From positions 110,449 to 174,448 of the forward strand of contig DATJZG010000082.1 in assembly GCA_035499295.1 (NCBI GenBank): a DNA stretch of 64,000 bases. The letters are read 5' to 3'. The number at the start of each line of letters is the position of its first letter. Position 1 is the first letter of the stretch. This document shows positions 1-7,917 of this stretch, piece by piece. The translations under genes and the position numbers were made by a program. The notes below the pieces were generated by a model that did not search any database, was not told where the DNA came from, and worked only from the letters and a program-made list of their open reading frames with translations. Source of the DNA: DATJZG01 sp035499295. Lineage in GTDB: Bacteria; Myxococcota; Myxococcia; Myxococcales; Anaeromyxobacteraceae.

Positions 1-188
1 CTCGTGAGCCTGCGCGCGGCGCCGCCCGACGTCGGGACGCTCCAGAGGTCCCCGCCGTGGGAAAAGACGATGGTGTCTCCGTGGATGTCGGGGAAGCGGA
101 GCAGCCGCGCGTCCTCGAGGGCCAGCGCCGGCGCCCCGGAGAGGGCGAGCGCGACGAGGAAGGTGGCTCGGGCAGTGCGTGCGGGCAT
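1..188 (-). CDS. Tricorn-type S41 protease, N-terminal fragment
   Basis: Only the first 62 codons lie in the window; the gene runs off the left edge. The ATG at 188 opens a signal peptide of about 23 residues ending in an Ala-rich site (GAPALA). It is followed by RFPDIHGDTIVFSHGGDLW and then VPTSGGAARRLT. That pattern is the first beta-propeller blade seen at the N-terminus of bacterial tricorn-like peptidases with PDZ and S41 domains. Such proteins are periplasmic serine proteases that trim peptides, which fits the two M28 peptidases on the other strand. A TCTAAT hexamer at 216-221 could be its -10 box. The protease domain is not visible, so a beta-propeller protein without a peptidase remains possible. 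Confidence 0.72.
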   Translation of the reverse strand, partial: MPARTARATFLVALALSGAPALALEDARLLRFPDIHGDTIVFSHGGDLWSVPTSGGAARRLT

Positions 189-285
189 CGAAGGACCTCC
201 GGCGGGGGCGGGCGGATTAGACAACACTTCCCGGCGGAGCGGGGAGCGCCGGGACGGGACCTCCCCGCTTCCCCGCCGCCGCGTC

Positions 286-314
286 TTGCAAGCCGGGGCT
301 CCGCGGGATAACAA
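286..314 (+). promoter_or_regulatory. Candidate sigma-70 promoter for the M28 peptidase gene
   Basis: TTGCAA at 286-291 and TAACAA at 309-314 are separated by 17 bp, about 47 bp upstream of the ATG at 361. The hexamers match the consensus only partly (4/6 and 3/6), so this rests mainly on spacing and location in the divergent gap 189-360. Confidence 0.4.
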
Positions 315-360
315 ACGGCGCCTGGCGCTCGGCTCGGGAGCGGCGCCGAGGAGATTGGGC

Positions 361-2061
361 ATGCACGGGCGCACCGGCAGCGGGTTCTTCGTCCTCGTCC
401 TTCTCCTCCGGCCGGCGTACGCCGCGGAGCCCGCGGCCGTGCCGGCGCTGAGCCCGCCGGAGCGCGCCGCGGCCTCGCGGGTGACCGCCGAGGAGATCTC
501 CGCCCACACGCGCTTCCTCGCCGACGACCTCCTCGAGGGGCGCTTTCCCGGCACCCGCGGCGACGAGCTCGCCGTCCACTACCTGGCGTCGGAGATGGAG
601 GCGATGGGCCTTCTTCCCGGCGTCCCCTCTCGCGACGGCGGGGCCCCCTCGTGGATCCAGCCCGTGCCGCTCGTTCGCCACGTGAGCGCGGTGCCCGACC
701 AGATCGCCTTCGTCCGCGGCGCGGAGCGCCTCTCGCTGCCGACCGGGCCCGGCACCGACGCCAAGGTGGTGGTCCGGTCGCTCGGGGACACCGACCACGT
801 GCAGGTGCGCGACGCCGAGCTCGTCTTCGTGGGCTACGGCATCGTGGCTCCGGAGAAGGGCTGGGACGACTACCGCGGCGTCGACGTGCGCGGGAAGGTG
901 GTGGTGCTCCTCAACTTCAACCCCCCCTTCGCCGGGGACGGCGTCCGCGTCTGGTACGGCCGATGGGACTACAAGTACCTGGAGGCGGCACGCCACGGCG
1001 CCGCCGGCGCGCTCCTCATCCACACCACCGAGTCGGCGAGCTACCCGTGGCAGGTGGTGGCCACCTCCAACCGGAAGGTGGGCTTCGCGCTCCCTCCCGA
1101 CGGGGAGCCCCGCCTGCCCTTCGAGGGCTGGATCGCGCACGACGCCGCCGAGCGCCTCTTCGCCATGGCCGGGCGCAAGCTCGACGCCGACGAGGCCGCC
1201 GCCAGGGACGTGAAGGCGAGGGGCGCCCGCGGCATCCCCCTCGGCATCACCCTGTCGCTCGACATGCCGGTGAGGAGGGAGCGGATCGAGAGCGCCAACG
1301 TGGTCGGGCTGCTGCCCGGGAGCGACCCCGAGCTCAGGTCCGAGGCCGTCGTCTTCACCGCCCACCACGATCACCTGGGCCTGCGCAGCCCGGCGGTGGA
1401 GGGGCAGCGCAACGTCTACAGCGGGGCGCTCGACAACGCCTCCGGCTGTGCCTCCGTCCTCGCCATCGCCCGGGCCGCCGCCAGCGCGGCCCCGCGGCGC
1501 TCGCTCCTCTTCCTCTTCGTGACCGCGGAGGAGCAGGGGCTGCTCGGCTCGCGCTGGTTCGCCCGGCACCCCACCGTCCCTGCCGGGCGCATCGCCGCCG
1601 ACATCAACTCCGACGTGGTGAACCGCTTTGGGCGAACGAGCGACCTCGCGATGCTCGGGCTCGGGAAGTCCACCCTGGACGCCGAGGTGGCCGCGGTGGC
1701 CGCGGCCCAGGGACGCACCGTGCACGGCGACCCCTTTCCCGACCGCGGCTCCTTCTACCGTTCGGACAACTTCGAGTTCGCGAAGGTCGGCGTCCCGGTG
1801 GTGTCGGTGGTGGGCGGCCCGACCTACGTCGGCCGGCCGCCGGGCTGGGGCAAGGAGCAGGTGGACCGTTACGTGGCGCAGGACTACCACCAGACGACCG
1901 ACACCTATCCTCCGGCTCCCGCCTCCTGGGACCTCGGCGGAGCCGTCGAGGACGCCCAGCTGCAGTTGGTGGTCGGGCTGCGGGTGGCGGATGCCCCCAC
2001 CCTGCCCGCCTGGAAGCCGGGAGACGAGTTCGAGCAAGCGCGCCTCCAGGCGGCCCGCTAG
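361..2061 (+). CDS. Secreted M28-family metallopeptidase (PA-like insert)
   Basis: 566-residue zinc aminopeptidase of the M28 type, probably exported and periplasmic. The frame is open further upstream, but the ATG at 361 has AGGAG seven bases before it and starts a signal peptide ending near AYAAEP. A PA-like insert (about residues 150-240) precedes the catalytic domain. Expected co-catalytic zinc ligands are visible: the HHDH motif (335-338), D358 in LDNAS, E389/E390 in AEEQG, a later Asp in DINSD, and H510 in YHQTTD. The family removes N-terminal residues from peptides; the substrate cannot be read from sequence. The downstream methyltransferase starts 20 bp after the stop and a second M28 enzyme follows, suggesting one transcript. 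Confidence 0.9.
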   Translation: MHGRTGSGFFVLVLLLRPAYAAEPAAVPALSPPERAAASRVTAEEISAHTRFLADDLLEGRFPGTRGDELAVHYLASEMEAMGLLPGVPSRDGGAPSWIQPVPLVRHVSAVPDQIAFVRGAERLSLPTGPGTDAKVVVRSLGDTDHVQVRDAELVFVGYGIVAPEKGWDDYRGVDVRGKVVVLLNFNPPFAGDGVRVWYGRWDYKYLEAARHGAAGALLIHTTESASYPWQVVATSNRKVGFALPPDGEPRLPFEGWIAHDAAERLFAMAGRKLDADEAAARDVKARGARGIPLGITLSLDMPVRRERIESANVVGLLPGSDPELRSEAVVFTAHHDHLGLRSPAVEGQRNVYSGALDNASGCASVLAIARAAASAAPRRSLLFLFVTAEEQGLLGSRWFARHPTVPAGRIAADINSDVVNRFGRTSDLAMLGLGKSTLDAEVAAVAAAQGRTVHGDPFPDRGSFYRSDNFEFAKVGVPVVSVVGGPTYVGRPPGWGKEQVDRYVAQDYHQTTDTYPPAPASWDLGGAVEDAQLQLVVGLRVADAPTLPAWKPGDEFEQARLQAAR

Positions 2062-2081
2062 CGGCGGGACCGGGGCGACAG

Positions 2082-2873
2082 TTGGACGGCTACGGGCGCG
2101 ACCTCGCCTACGTCCACGACCGGGGCTTCTCCTCCTTCTCCGAGTCGGCCGCGCCATGGCTCCTCGGATGGCTCTCCCGGCGCGTCCCGCAAGGGGGGCT
2201 CGTCGTCGAGCTCGGGTGCGGGAGCGGCCGCCTGGCGCGCCGCCTCGCCGAGGCCGGGTACGAGGTCCTGGGAATCGACCGATCGGGGGACACGCTCTCC
2301 CTGGCGCGGCGGAACGCGCCCGGAGCCAGGTTCCGGAGGGGCTCCCTCGAGACCGCCCCGCTGCCGCCCTGCCACGCCATCCTGGCCCTGGGCGAAGTCC
2401 TCAACTACCGGTTCGGGCGGCCGCGCCCGGCTCGTTCCCTGCTGCGGCTCTTCCTCCGGATGAGGGCGGCGCTCCGCCCCGGCGGCCTCCTCGTCTTCGA
2501 CCTCGCCGGCCCCGGGCGCGTCCCCGGCGGCCGCGCCGAGGGTTCGAGGCTCGGCAGGGACTGGGCCGTCCTCTTCCGGAGCGAGGAGGACCTCGCGAGG
2601 CACACGCTCACCCGGCGCATCACCACCTTCCGCCGCGTCGGGGGGGCCTACCGCCGTTCGGAGGAGGTCCACGTCCTGTCGCTCTTCCGGGAGGGGGAGG
2701 TGCTCGAGGCGCTCGCCGCCGCCGGCTTCTCGGCGCGGGCACTCCGAGGCTACGGGGAGCTGCGCCTCGGGCCCGGGCTCCGGGTCTTCCTGGCCCTCGG
2801 GCCCGGCGGCGACCCCTCTTCCTCGACGCCCCGCGGCAAACGTAGGATCCGTCGCCGGAGGAGGACGAGATGA
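2082..2873 (+). CDS. Class I SAM-dependent methyltransferase
   Basis: 263-residue protein with a Rossmann methyltransferase core. Motif I is VVELGCGSG around residues 41-49, followed by the acidic-loop region VLGIDRSGDTLSLARR. A later strand reads LRPGGLLVFDLAGPG. The start is placed at the TTG at 2082, giving LDGYGRDLAYVHDRGF, the usual beginning for this subgroup; no ATG fits, and the frame continues upstream as a shadow. The stop overlaps the ATG of the next gene (ATGA at 2870-2873), so the two are probably translationally coupled. The C-terminus is Arg-rich (RRIRRRRRTR). The substrate is unknown; a small-molecule methyltransferase is as likely as any other. Confidence 0.84.
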   Translation: MDGYGRDLAYVHDRGFSSFSESAAPWLLGWLSRRVPQGGLVVELGCGSGRLARRLAEAGYEVLGIDRSGDTLSLARRNAPGARFRRGSLETAPLPPCHAILALGEVLNYRFGRPRPARSLLRLFLRMRAALRPGGLLVFDLAGPGRVPGGRAEGSRLGRDWAVLFRSEEDLARHTLTRRITTFRRVGGAYRRSEEVHVLSLFREGEVLEALAAAGFSARALRGYGELRLGPGLRVFLALGPGGDPSSSTPRGKRRIRRRRRTR

Positions 2874-4207
2874 CCTGCTTCGCTTCCGCTGCCCTTCACC
2901 TGTACCTGGCGCTCGGCTCCGCCGAGGTGCGCAACCCGCGGGTGACCCGGCTCGTGGACTCGGTCCTGCCCGCCAGGTTAGAGGCCACGGTGGCGAAGCT
3001 CGTCTCGTTCGGGACCCGGCACACGCTCTCGGACGCCGCCTCCCCCACCCGCGGCATCGGCGCCGCCCGTCGCTGGCTCGCGGCCGAGTTCGAGGCCCTC
3101 TCGGCGGCGCCGGGCTCCCGCCTCAAGCCCTACCAGGACCGCTTCACCTGCCCGACGGGTCCGCGCGTACCGAAGCCGACCGAGATGTGGAACGTCGGAG
3201 CCGTCCTGCCCGGCGTGGACCCGTCGCGGGCGGACGAGGCGGTGGTGGTCGTGGGTCACTACGACAGTCGGGCCTCGGACGTGATGGACGCCACCTCGGA
3301 CGCCCCCGGGGCGGTGGACGACGGCAGCGGGGTCGCCATGGTGCTCGAGCTCGCGAGGGTCCTCGCCGCGGAGAGGCCGGCCGCGGCCGTCTACCTCGTG
3401 GCGGTCGCCGGCGAGGAGCAGGGGCTCCTCGGCTCGGCCCACCTGGCCCAGCGCCTCAAGGCGGAAGGAGTGAAGGTCCTCGCCATGACGAGCGTCGACA
3501 TCGCCGGGAACTCGGAAGGCCAGGACGGCGTGAAGGACGATTTCCAGGCCCGCATCTTCAGCGAGGGCGTCGCGGCCTCGGAGTCGGAGGCGCAGCGCCG
3601 ACTGCGGGAGGCCCTGGGCGGCGAGAACGACGGTGCCGCCCGCGAGTGGGCGCGCTACCTGAAGCGCGTCGGCGAGCGCTACGTCGAGAACCTCGACCTG
3701 TGGGTGATGCTCAGGCGGGATCGCATCGCCCGCGGCTCGGACCACCTCAGCTTCTCGAAGGAGGGCTTCCCGGCCGTTCGCCTGACCGAGGCACACGAGC
3801 ACTACGACCGCCAACACCAGGACGTGCGGGTGGTGGACGGGCGCGCCTACGGCGACGACCTGGCCCACTTCGACGCCGCCTACTCCTCCCGCCTCGCCCG
3901 GGCGCTGCTCGCCGCGGTCGCCGGCCTGGCCTTCGCTCCCGCCCCGGCGCGCGACGTGGCGCTCGGGGGGGCGGTGAGCCCGGACACGCGGCTGCGCTGG
4001 ACCCTTCCCCCGGACCCGCGCGTCCAGGGACTGGTCCTCTACCGCAGGCGGGCGGACGCGGTGGAGTGGCAGCGCGCCTCCCGCTACCCGGTGGCGGACG
4101 AGGTCGTCCTCCGGAACGTGGTCCCGGACAGCTACGTCTTCGCGGTGGCGACCGTGGACGCAGAGGGGGACGAGAGCCTCCCCGCCCACCCGGTGCGGCT
4201 GCAGTAG
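2870..4207 (+). CDS. M28-family metallopeptidase with C-terminal Fn3-like domain
   Basis: 445 residues. The N-terminus (MTCFASAALHLYLALGSAE) looks like a short signal peptide. The catalytic M28 domain shows GHYDSR with H130 and D132, D150/D151 in GAVDDGSG, E182/E183 in GEEQGLLGS, a later Asp in SVDIAGN and a His-rich segment EAHEHYD, so a dinuclear zinc site appears complete. Residues about 365-445 form a beta-rich domain resembling fibronectin type III, ending DGDESLPAHPVRLQ-like. It starts inside the stop codon of the methyltransferase gene. It differs clearly from the first M28 protein in lacking the PA-like insert, so the two are not a recent tandem duplication. A secreted exopeptidase role is inferred from the family. 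Confidence 0.87.
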   Translation: MTCFASAALHLYLALGSAEVRNPRVTRLVDSVLPARLEATVAKLVSFGTRHTLSDAASPTRGIGAARRWLAAEFEALSAAPGSRLKPYQDRFTCPTGPRVPKPTEMWNVGAVLPGVDPSRADEAVVVVGHYDSRASDVMDATSDAPGAVDDGSGVAMVLELARVLAAERPAAAVYLVAVAGEEQGLLGSAHLAQRLKAEGVKVLAMTSVDIAGNSEGQDGVKDDFQARIFSEGVAASESEAQRRLREALGGENDGAAREWARYLKRVGERYVENLDLWVMLRRDRIARGSDHLSFSKEGFPAVRLTEAHEHYDRQHQDVRVVDGRAYGDDLAHFDAAYSSRLARALLAAVAGLAFAPAPARDVALGGAVSPDTRLRWTLPPDPRVQGLVLYRRRADAVEWQRASRYPVADEVVLRNVVPDSYVFAVATVDAEGDESLPAHPVRLQ

Positions 4208-4220
4208 GCGCCGACTCGGC

Positions 4221-5711
4221 CTACTGCCCGACCCGGCCGCCCTCGCCGGCGAGGCGGCAGGTGTCGGCGTAGGCCGCGAGCGTCCGGGAAAGCGCGTTCC
4301 GCTGGGCGTCGGTGTCCCGGTCCGGGATCGCTTCGATGGCGCGCTGCTGGATCCGGATCGCCTCCGAGCACCGGCCCAAGCCGGAGAGGACGGCGGCGTA
4401 GCCCGCCAGGATGGGGGTGCTCCAGGGGGCAAGCGCGGCTGCCTTCTCCGCCACCGGGAGCGCCTCGCCGAGCTTTCCGCTGGCGAAGAGCTCGTCCGCG
4501 AGGTTGTGGAGCGCGGCCGGGTTCCTCGGGGCGAGTTCGGCGGCCCGGCGGAAGGCCTGCTCCCGCTCGGCCGCGTGGGCGGGCCCCTGTAGGGCGCTCG
4601 CGAGGAAGATGTGCGCCCGGGGGTCGTTCGGGTGGCCCGCCACCGCCCGGCGCGCGAGCGGAAGGGGATCCACGCGGTCGAGGCCCGCCAGGTACTCGAG
4701 GGCGGTGGGGTTGGCCGGGTCCTCCTGCAGCGTCTCCTGCACCTCCGCGCGGAGTCGGCGGACGTCCTTGCCCGCCCCGAACTGCCAGATCTCGAGCCTT
4801 ATCGCGTGCATCTCGGGGGTGGACAGGTCCTGCTCGAAGTAGCCCACCGCCGCGGGAGAGTGGCACTCGCGCTCCTCGGTGGGGAGCCTGCCCTGCAGGT
4901 AGACGGTGAGCGCGCCGTCGAGGGCCAGGAGCGCCTGCGGGTCGTCGGGGTCGACGTCGGGAAGGGCGGCCCGCCAGGCGGTCTCCGGCGCCACGCCCGC
5001 GGCCAACAGCCGCCCCATCGTCTCGAAGGCCGCGGGGCGTGCGTGGACGAGCCAGTGCACGAGAAGCCAGCTGCCGGCGTAGTAGTCGAGCATCTGCCGC
5101 TGACCCGGGCTGCCGTCCCACCGCAGGAGCTCGCTCACGCTCACCCGGGACGAACGGGCGGTGTCGAGCCGCTCTCGCGGCGCCCCGCCGACGGTGACCG
5201 TCCCGTCGGCCCCGTCCCTGACGGTCTCCATGTAGACGGCGAGCCCCTCGGCGAACCAACGCGGCCGGCGCTTGTACTTCGCCGCCAGGAGGTCGTGGGT
5301 GATCTCGTGTGCCAGCATGGCGTGCTGGAGCGGGCCGAATTCGCCGGGGATCACGATCCGGGGCGACCCACCGTCGTAGCGGATGTAGTAGCCGAAGGTG
5401 TTGCCGGGAGAGAACGGCTGGTACTCCTCCGCCGTCCGGAAGGCGATCACGTCGACCCGCCCGGAGGCGGGGGTCGTCCCCCCGGGGAGGCCCGCCACCA
5501 GGGCGGCGCGCAGCCTCTCGACGCGACCGAGGAGCCTGCCGGCCTCGGCGCTCGGCAGGTCGGTGTGGAGGATGAAGTGCTCGCTCGAGATCTCGTGCCA
5601 GGGGGGTCCCCCCGCACGCGGGCAGGTGAACGTTCGCGGGGTAGTGATGCAGCCCGCGAGGGCGATGGGCCCCAGCCAGGCATAGGCGGCGAGGAGGGCG
5701 TGCCGCCGCAT
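4221..5711 (-). CDS. Gluzincin-type TPR lipoprotein (HEITH protease-like)
   Basis: 496 residues from the ATG at 5711; the open frame extends 12 codons further but this start gives a clean lipoprotein signal with lipobox LAGC (C21). Residues about 40-250 form a peptidase-MA-like domain: HEITH at 135-139 and a downstream glutamate, E155 in WFAEGLA, which together match the gluzincin zinc site. The C-terminal half is helical and Ala-rich with tetratricopeptide-type repeats. The protein probably acts on the periplasmic face of the inner or outer membrane. It is convergent with the M28 gene (13 bp between stops). Proteolytic activity is inferred from the motif; family members are mostly uncharacterised. 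Confidence 0.8.
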   Translation of the reverse strand: MRRHALLAAYAWLGPIALAGCITTPRTFTCPRAGGPPWHEISSEHFILHTDLPSAEAGRLLGRVERLRAALVAGLPGGTTPASGRVDVIAFRTAEEYQPFSPGNTFGYYIRYDGGSPRIVIPGEFGPLQHAMLAHEITHDLLAAKYKRRPRWFAEGLAVYMETVRDGADGTVTVGGAPRERLDTARSSRVSVSELLRWDGSPGQRQMLDYYAGSWLLVHWLVHARPAAFETMGRLLAAGVAPETAWRAALPDVDPDDPQALLALDGALTVYLQGRLPTEERECHSPAAVGYFEQDLSTPEMHAIRLEIWQFGAGKDVRRLRAEVQETLQEDPANPTALEYLAGLDRVDPLPLARRAVAGHPNDPRAHIFLASALQGPAHAAEREQAFRRAAELAPRNPAALHNLADELFASGKLGEALPVAEKAAALAPWSTPILAGYAAVLSGLGRCSEAIRIQQRAIEAIPDRDTDAQRNALSRTLAAYADTCRLAGEGGRVGQ

Positions 5712-5753
5712 GTCATCTATGCTAGCCGCCACCGCCCCCCGGCGCACAGCAAC

Positions 5754-5787
5754 CGGCCCCGACCCGGCATTGACCGGATCGGGGCCG
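5754..5787 (-). terminator. Strong hairpin between two minus-strand genes
   Basis: Arms 5754-5762 and 5779-5787 pair perfectly (CGGCCCCGA with TCGGGGCCG), extended by CCGG/CCGG across one mismatch and a 6-nt loop. It lies 18 bp after the stop of the small membrane protein gene. There is no T-run, so it may stabilise the transcript end or act with Rho. Confidence 0.4.
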
Positions 5788-5805
5788 ACGGTCTCCGAGA
5801 CCGGC

Positions 5806-6108
5806 TTACGCCCCGGTCTTCGCGTCGGCCTGCTTCTTCGCCGGGGCGCCCACGAGGGCGCTCACCGCCGCGCCCGCCACGGCGCCGCCGACCGCGAAGA
5901 GCGCGCCCACCCCGGTCACGCCGAGCACCATCCCGAAGATGATGAGGGCGCGGACGAGGAAGGTCGCCCGGATCGGCGTTCCGAAGATCCCGCCGGCGAG
6001 CAGCACTCCGGCGTAGCCGCCGTACATGAGCGCGGGCAGAAGCCCGATGGCGAGGAAGAGGGCGAGGCCGATAGCGGCGCCGATGATGGTCGGGGTCTTG
6101 CGGTTCAT
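5806..6108 (-). CDS. Small hydrophobic membrane protein
   Basis: 100 residues from the ATG at 6108, which has a near-perfect ribosome binding site (AAGGAGGAG) a few bases upstream; the frame is open for 32 further codons but those lack a ribosome site. Three hydrophobic segments rich in Gly, Ala and Leu are visible (about residues 7-27, 32-43 plus 50-67, and 68-88), followed by a charged tail AKKQADAKTGA. No catalytic motif is seen and the family is not recognised. Alternating small residues suggest a tightly packed inner-membrane protein. It is flanked by hairpins on both sides and may be transcribed alone. Confidence 0.74.
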   Translation of the reverse strand: MNRKTPTIIGAAIGLALFLAIGLLPALMYGGYAGVLLAGGIFGTPIRATFLVRALIIFGMVLGVTGVGALFAVGGAVAGAAVSALVGAPAKKQADAKTGA

Positions 6109-6225
6109 GGTGCTCCTCCTTGTGGTTTCGAATTGGCGGGTGGCGTCTCGTTCGCGCGTCACCCTCGCCCCTGACCTACTGCAGGCGGCTTGCCACCCGG
6201 CCACTCTCGTTCTTTCAGGGGGTTA

Positions 6226-6290
6226 GGAGGCAAACCTGTCGGGATTCCCCGACCGGATGCCCGGGCGTCCCGACAGCGGGGGGCGCCTCC
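6226..6290 (-). terminator. Large two-part inverted repeat after miaE
   Basis: Outer arms GGAGGC (6226-6231) and GCCTCC (6285-6290) enclose inner arms CTGTCGGGA (6236-6244) and TCCCGACAG (6268-6276), with a GC-rich loop. It begins right after the miaE stop codon. No T-run follows, so it may be a Rho-assisted terminator or an mRNA-stabilising structure. Confidence 0.4.
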
Positions 6291-6857
6291 TCAGTGGATC
6301 CGGGGTCCGAGCGGGAGGGAGGCGACGAGGGCCGCCTCCTCTCGCGCCAGCTCCTCGAGGCGGAGGTCGGCCTCCGCCCCGCCGCCCTCCCGCGCCAGCT
6401 CGGTGAAGAGCCGCTCGTGGCCGGCCTCGGCCGTCGCGAGGCGGCCGTAGAGGTCCCTGAGCCTCGGGTCGTGGAGCGCCCTTGCGAGGAGCGCCAGCCG
6501 CTCGCAGCTGCGCGCCTCGATGAGTGCGCACACGAGCAGCCGGTCCATCAAGCGGGAGGCGCCACCGCGCACCCGTCGAAGAAGGGCCTGCGCGTAGGCG
6601 TCGCCGCCGTCGGGCGGAAGGGTGCGCCCGCGCCTTGCCAGCTCGTTCAGGACTGCGAGGAAGTGGTGGGTCTCCTCCTGGGCGAGCTTCGCCATCTTGC
6701 GCACGAGGTCGGGGCGGCCGGGGTAGTCCGCAATGAGCTTCACCGCCGTGGCCGCGGCCTTCTTCTCGCAGTGGGCATGGTCGCCGAGCGTCCGGTCGAG
6801 GTCCGCGAGCGCCACCCCCACCCAGCGCGGGTCGGTCTTCGAGCGAAGGATGCCCAC
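6291..6857 (-). CDS. miaE: MiaE-like tRNA 2-methylthio-N6-isopentenyladenosine hydroxylase
   Basis: 188 residues with the ferritin-like four-helix di-iron arrangement of MiaE: E31, E62 with H65 (QEETHHF), E114 (LIEARSCER) and E144 with H147 (EAGHERLF). MiaE hydroxylates the isopentenyl group of the ms2i6A modification at position 37 of tRNAs reading UNN codons, using O2 in the cytoplasm. The whole family length is covered, with no truncation. It lies 10 bp downstream of the glutamyl-Q tRNA(Asp) synthetase gene on the same strand, so two tRNA-anticodon-loop modification genes are probably cotranscribed. The function is assigned from family signature residues; substrate choice is not directly visible. 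Confidence 0.88.
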   Translation of the reverse strand: MGILRSKTDPRWVGVALADLDRTLGDHAHCEKKAAATAVKLIADYPGRPDLVRKMAKLAQEETHHFLAVLNELARRGRTLPPDGGDAYAQALLRRVRGGASRLMDRLLVCALIEARSCERLALLARALHDPRLRDLYGRLATAEAGHERLFTELAREGGGAEADLRLEELAREEAALVASLPLGPRIH

Positions 6858-6867
6858 CGGGGCGAGT

Positions 6868-7917
6868 CTACCCTCCCGCGCTGCCCCCGGGGGCGCCCGC
6901 GAGCACCTCGGCGGCCGCCGGGTCGAGCCGCGCCGCCGCGCGCGAAAGCTCCTCCATCCGAAAGCCCGCGACCAGCTCGCTCGGGTGGAGCCTCGTCCCC
7001 GGCGGGGCGAGCCCCGAGAGCGAGGCCAGGAGACCGGCCACGGCCCGGGGATCGGCCCCTCGCCTGCGCAGCTCGCCGAGGGAGAGCGCGCCGTGCCGCT
7101 TGGCGAGGCGCTCCCCGTCCGGGCCGACCACGAGCGGGACGTGGGCGAAGCGGGGCGCCGCGAGCCCGAGCGCGCGGTAGACGAGGACCTGTCGGGCCGT
7201 GGACGGGAGCAGATCGTCCCCGCGCACGACCTCGGTGATCCCCATGGCGGCGTCGTCGACCGCCACCGCCAGCTGGTAGGCGGGGATCCCGTCGGCCCGG
7301 GCGACGACGAAGTCTCCCACGGCGTCGGCGACGTCGTACGCGCACGGACCGTGGACGCCGTCCACGAAGCTCACCCTCCCCTCGTCCACCTGGAGGCGCC
7401 AGGCCGGAGGCCGGCGGCGAGCCCGCTCCTCCCGGTCGGCCGCGCCGAGCGAGCGGCACGTCCCGGGGTAGCGGGGCCCCTCGTCCGAGGCGTGGGGAGC
7501 CCGCGAGGCGAGGGCGATCTCGGCGCGGGAACAGAAACAGGGGTAGGCCCGACCCGACTCCCGGAGGGCGCGGAGCGCGACGGCGTAGGCCCCCTGTCGC
7601 TCGGACTGTCGGTACGGCCCGACCGCCCCGCCCACGTCGGGCCCCTCGTCCCAGTCGAGCCCCAGCCAGTGGAGCTCCTCCAGTATGGCGGCCTCGAGGC
7701 CGGGCCGGACCCGGGGGCCGTCCAGGTCCTCGATTCGCACCAGGTAGGCGCCGCCCGCCGCCCGCGCCGCAAGCCAGGAGAGGAGGGCGGTGCGGGCATT
7801 CCCCAGATGGAGGGGGCCCGTCGGGCTGGGCGCGTACCGCCCTCTGTAGGTTCCACCCTGCGACAAAATCGCCCCTGGCCATCGCCGCGGGAAAGAGGCT
7901 ACAACGTCCGGTCTCAT
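6868..7917 (-). CDS. gluQ: Glutamyl-Q tRNA(Asp) synthetase
   Basis: 349 residues from the ATG at 7917. It is a class I synthetase catalytic core without the anticodon-binding domain of GltX, as expected for GluQRS, which attaches glutamate to queuosine in tRNA(Asp). Visible features: YAPSPTGPLHLGN with the HIGH-type motif at 37-40, zinc ligands C127, C129, Y150 and C154, and the KMSKS-equivalent LAKRHG. The first 22 residues precede the conserved GRYAPSPTG strand and are longer than usual; a TTG at 7866 is an alternative start. The ATG used here shares three bases with the divergent malQ start (CATG at 7915-7918), so both genes would begin at the same point on opposite strands. Confidence 0.91.
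   Translation of the reverse strand: MRPDVVASFPRRWPGAILSQGGTYRGRYAPSPTGPLHLGNARTALLSWLAARAAGGAYLVRIEDLDGPRVRPGLEAAILEELHWLGLDWDEGPDVGGAVGPYRQSERQGAYAVALRALRESGRAYPCFCSRAEIALASRAPHASDEGPRYPGTCRSLGAADREERARRRPPAWRLQVDEGRVSFVDGVHGPCAYDVADAVGDFVVARADGIPAYQLAVAVDDAAMGITEVVRGDDLLPSTARQVLVYRALGLAAPRFAHVPLVVGPDGERLAKRHGALSLGELRRRGADPRAVAGLLASLSGLAPPGTRLHPSELVAGFRMEELSRAAARLDPAAAEVLAGAPGGSAGG

Noticed and set aside
217..2157. A 646-codon antisense frame over the first M28 gene
   Set aside because: Low-complexity Gly/Arg/Val-rich translation without domains; the plus-strand gene has a signal peptide, ribosome site and zinc ligands.
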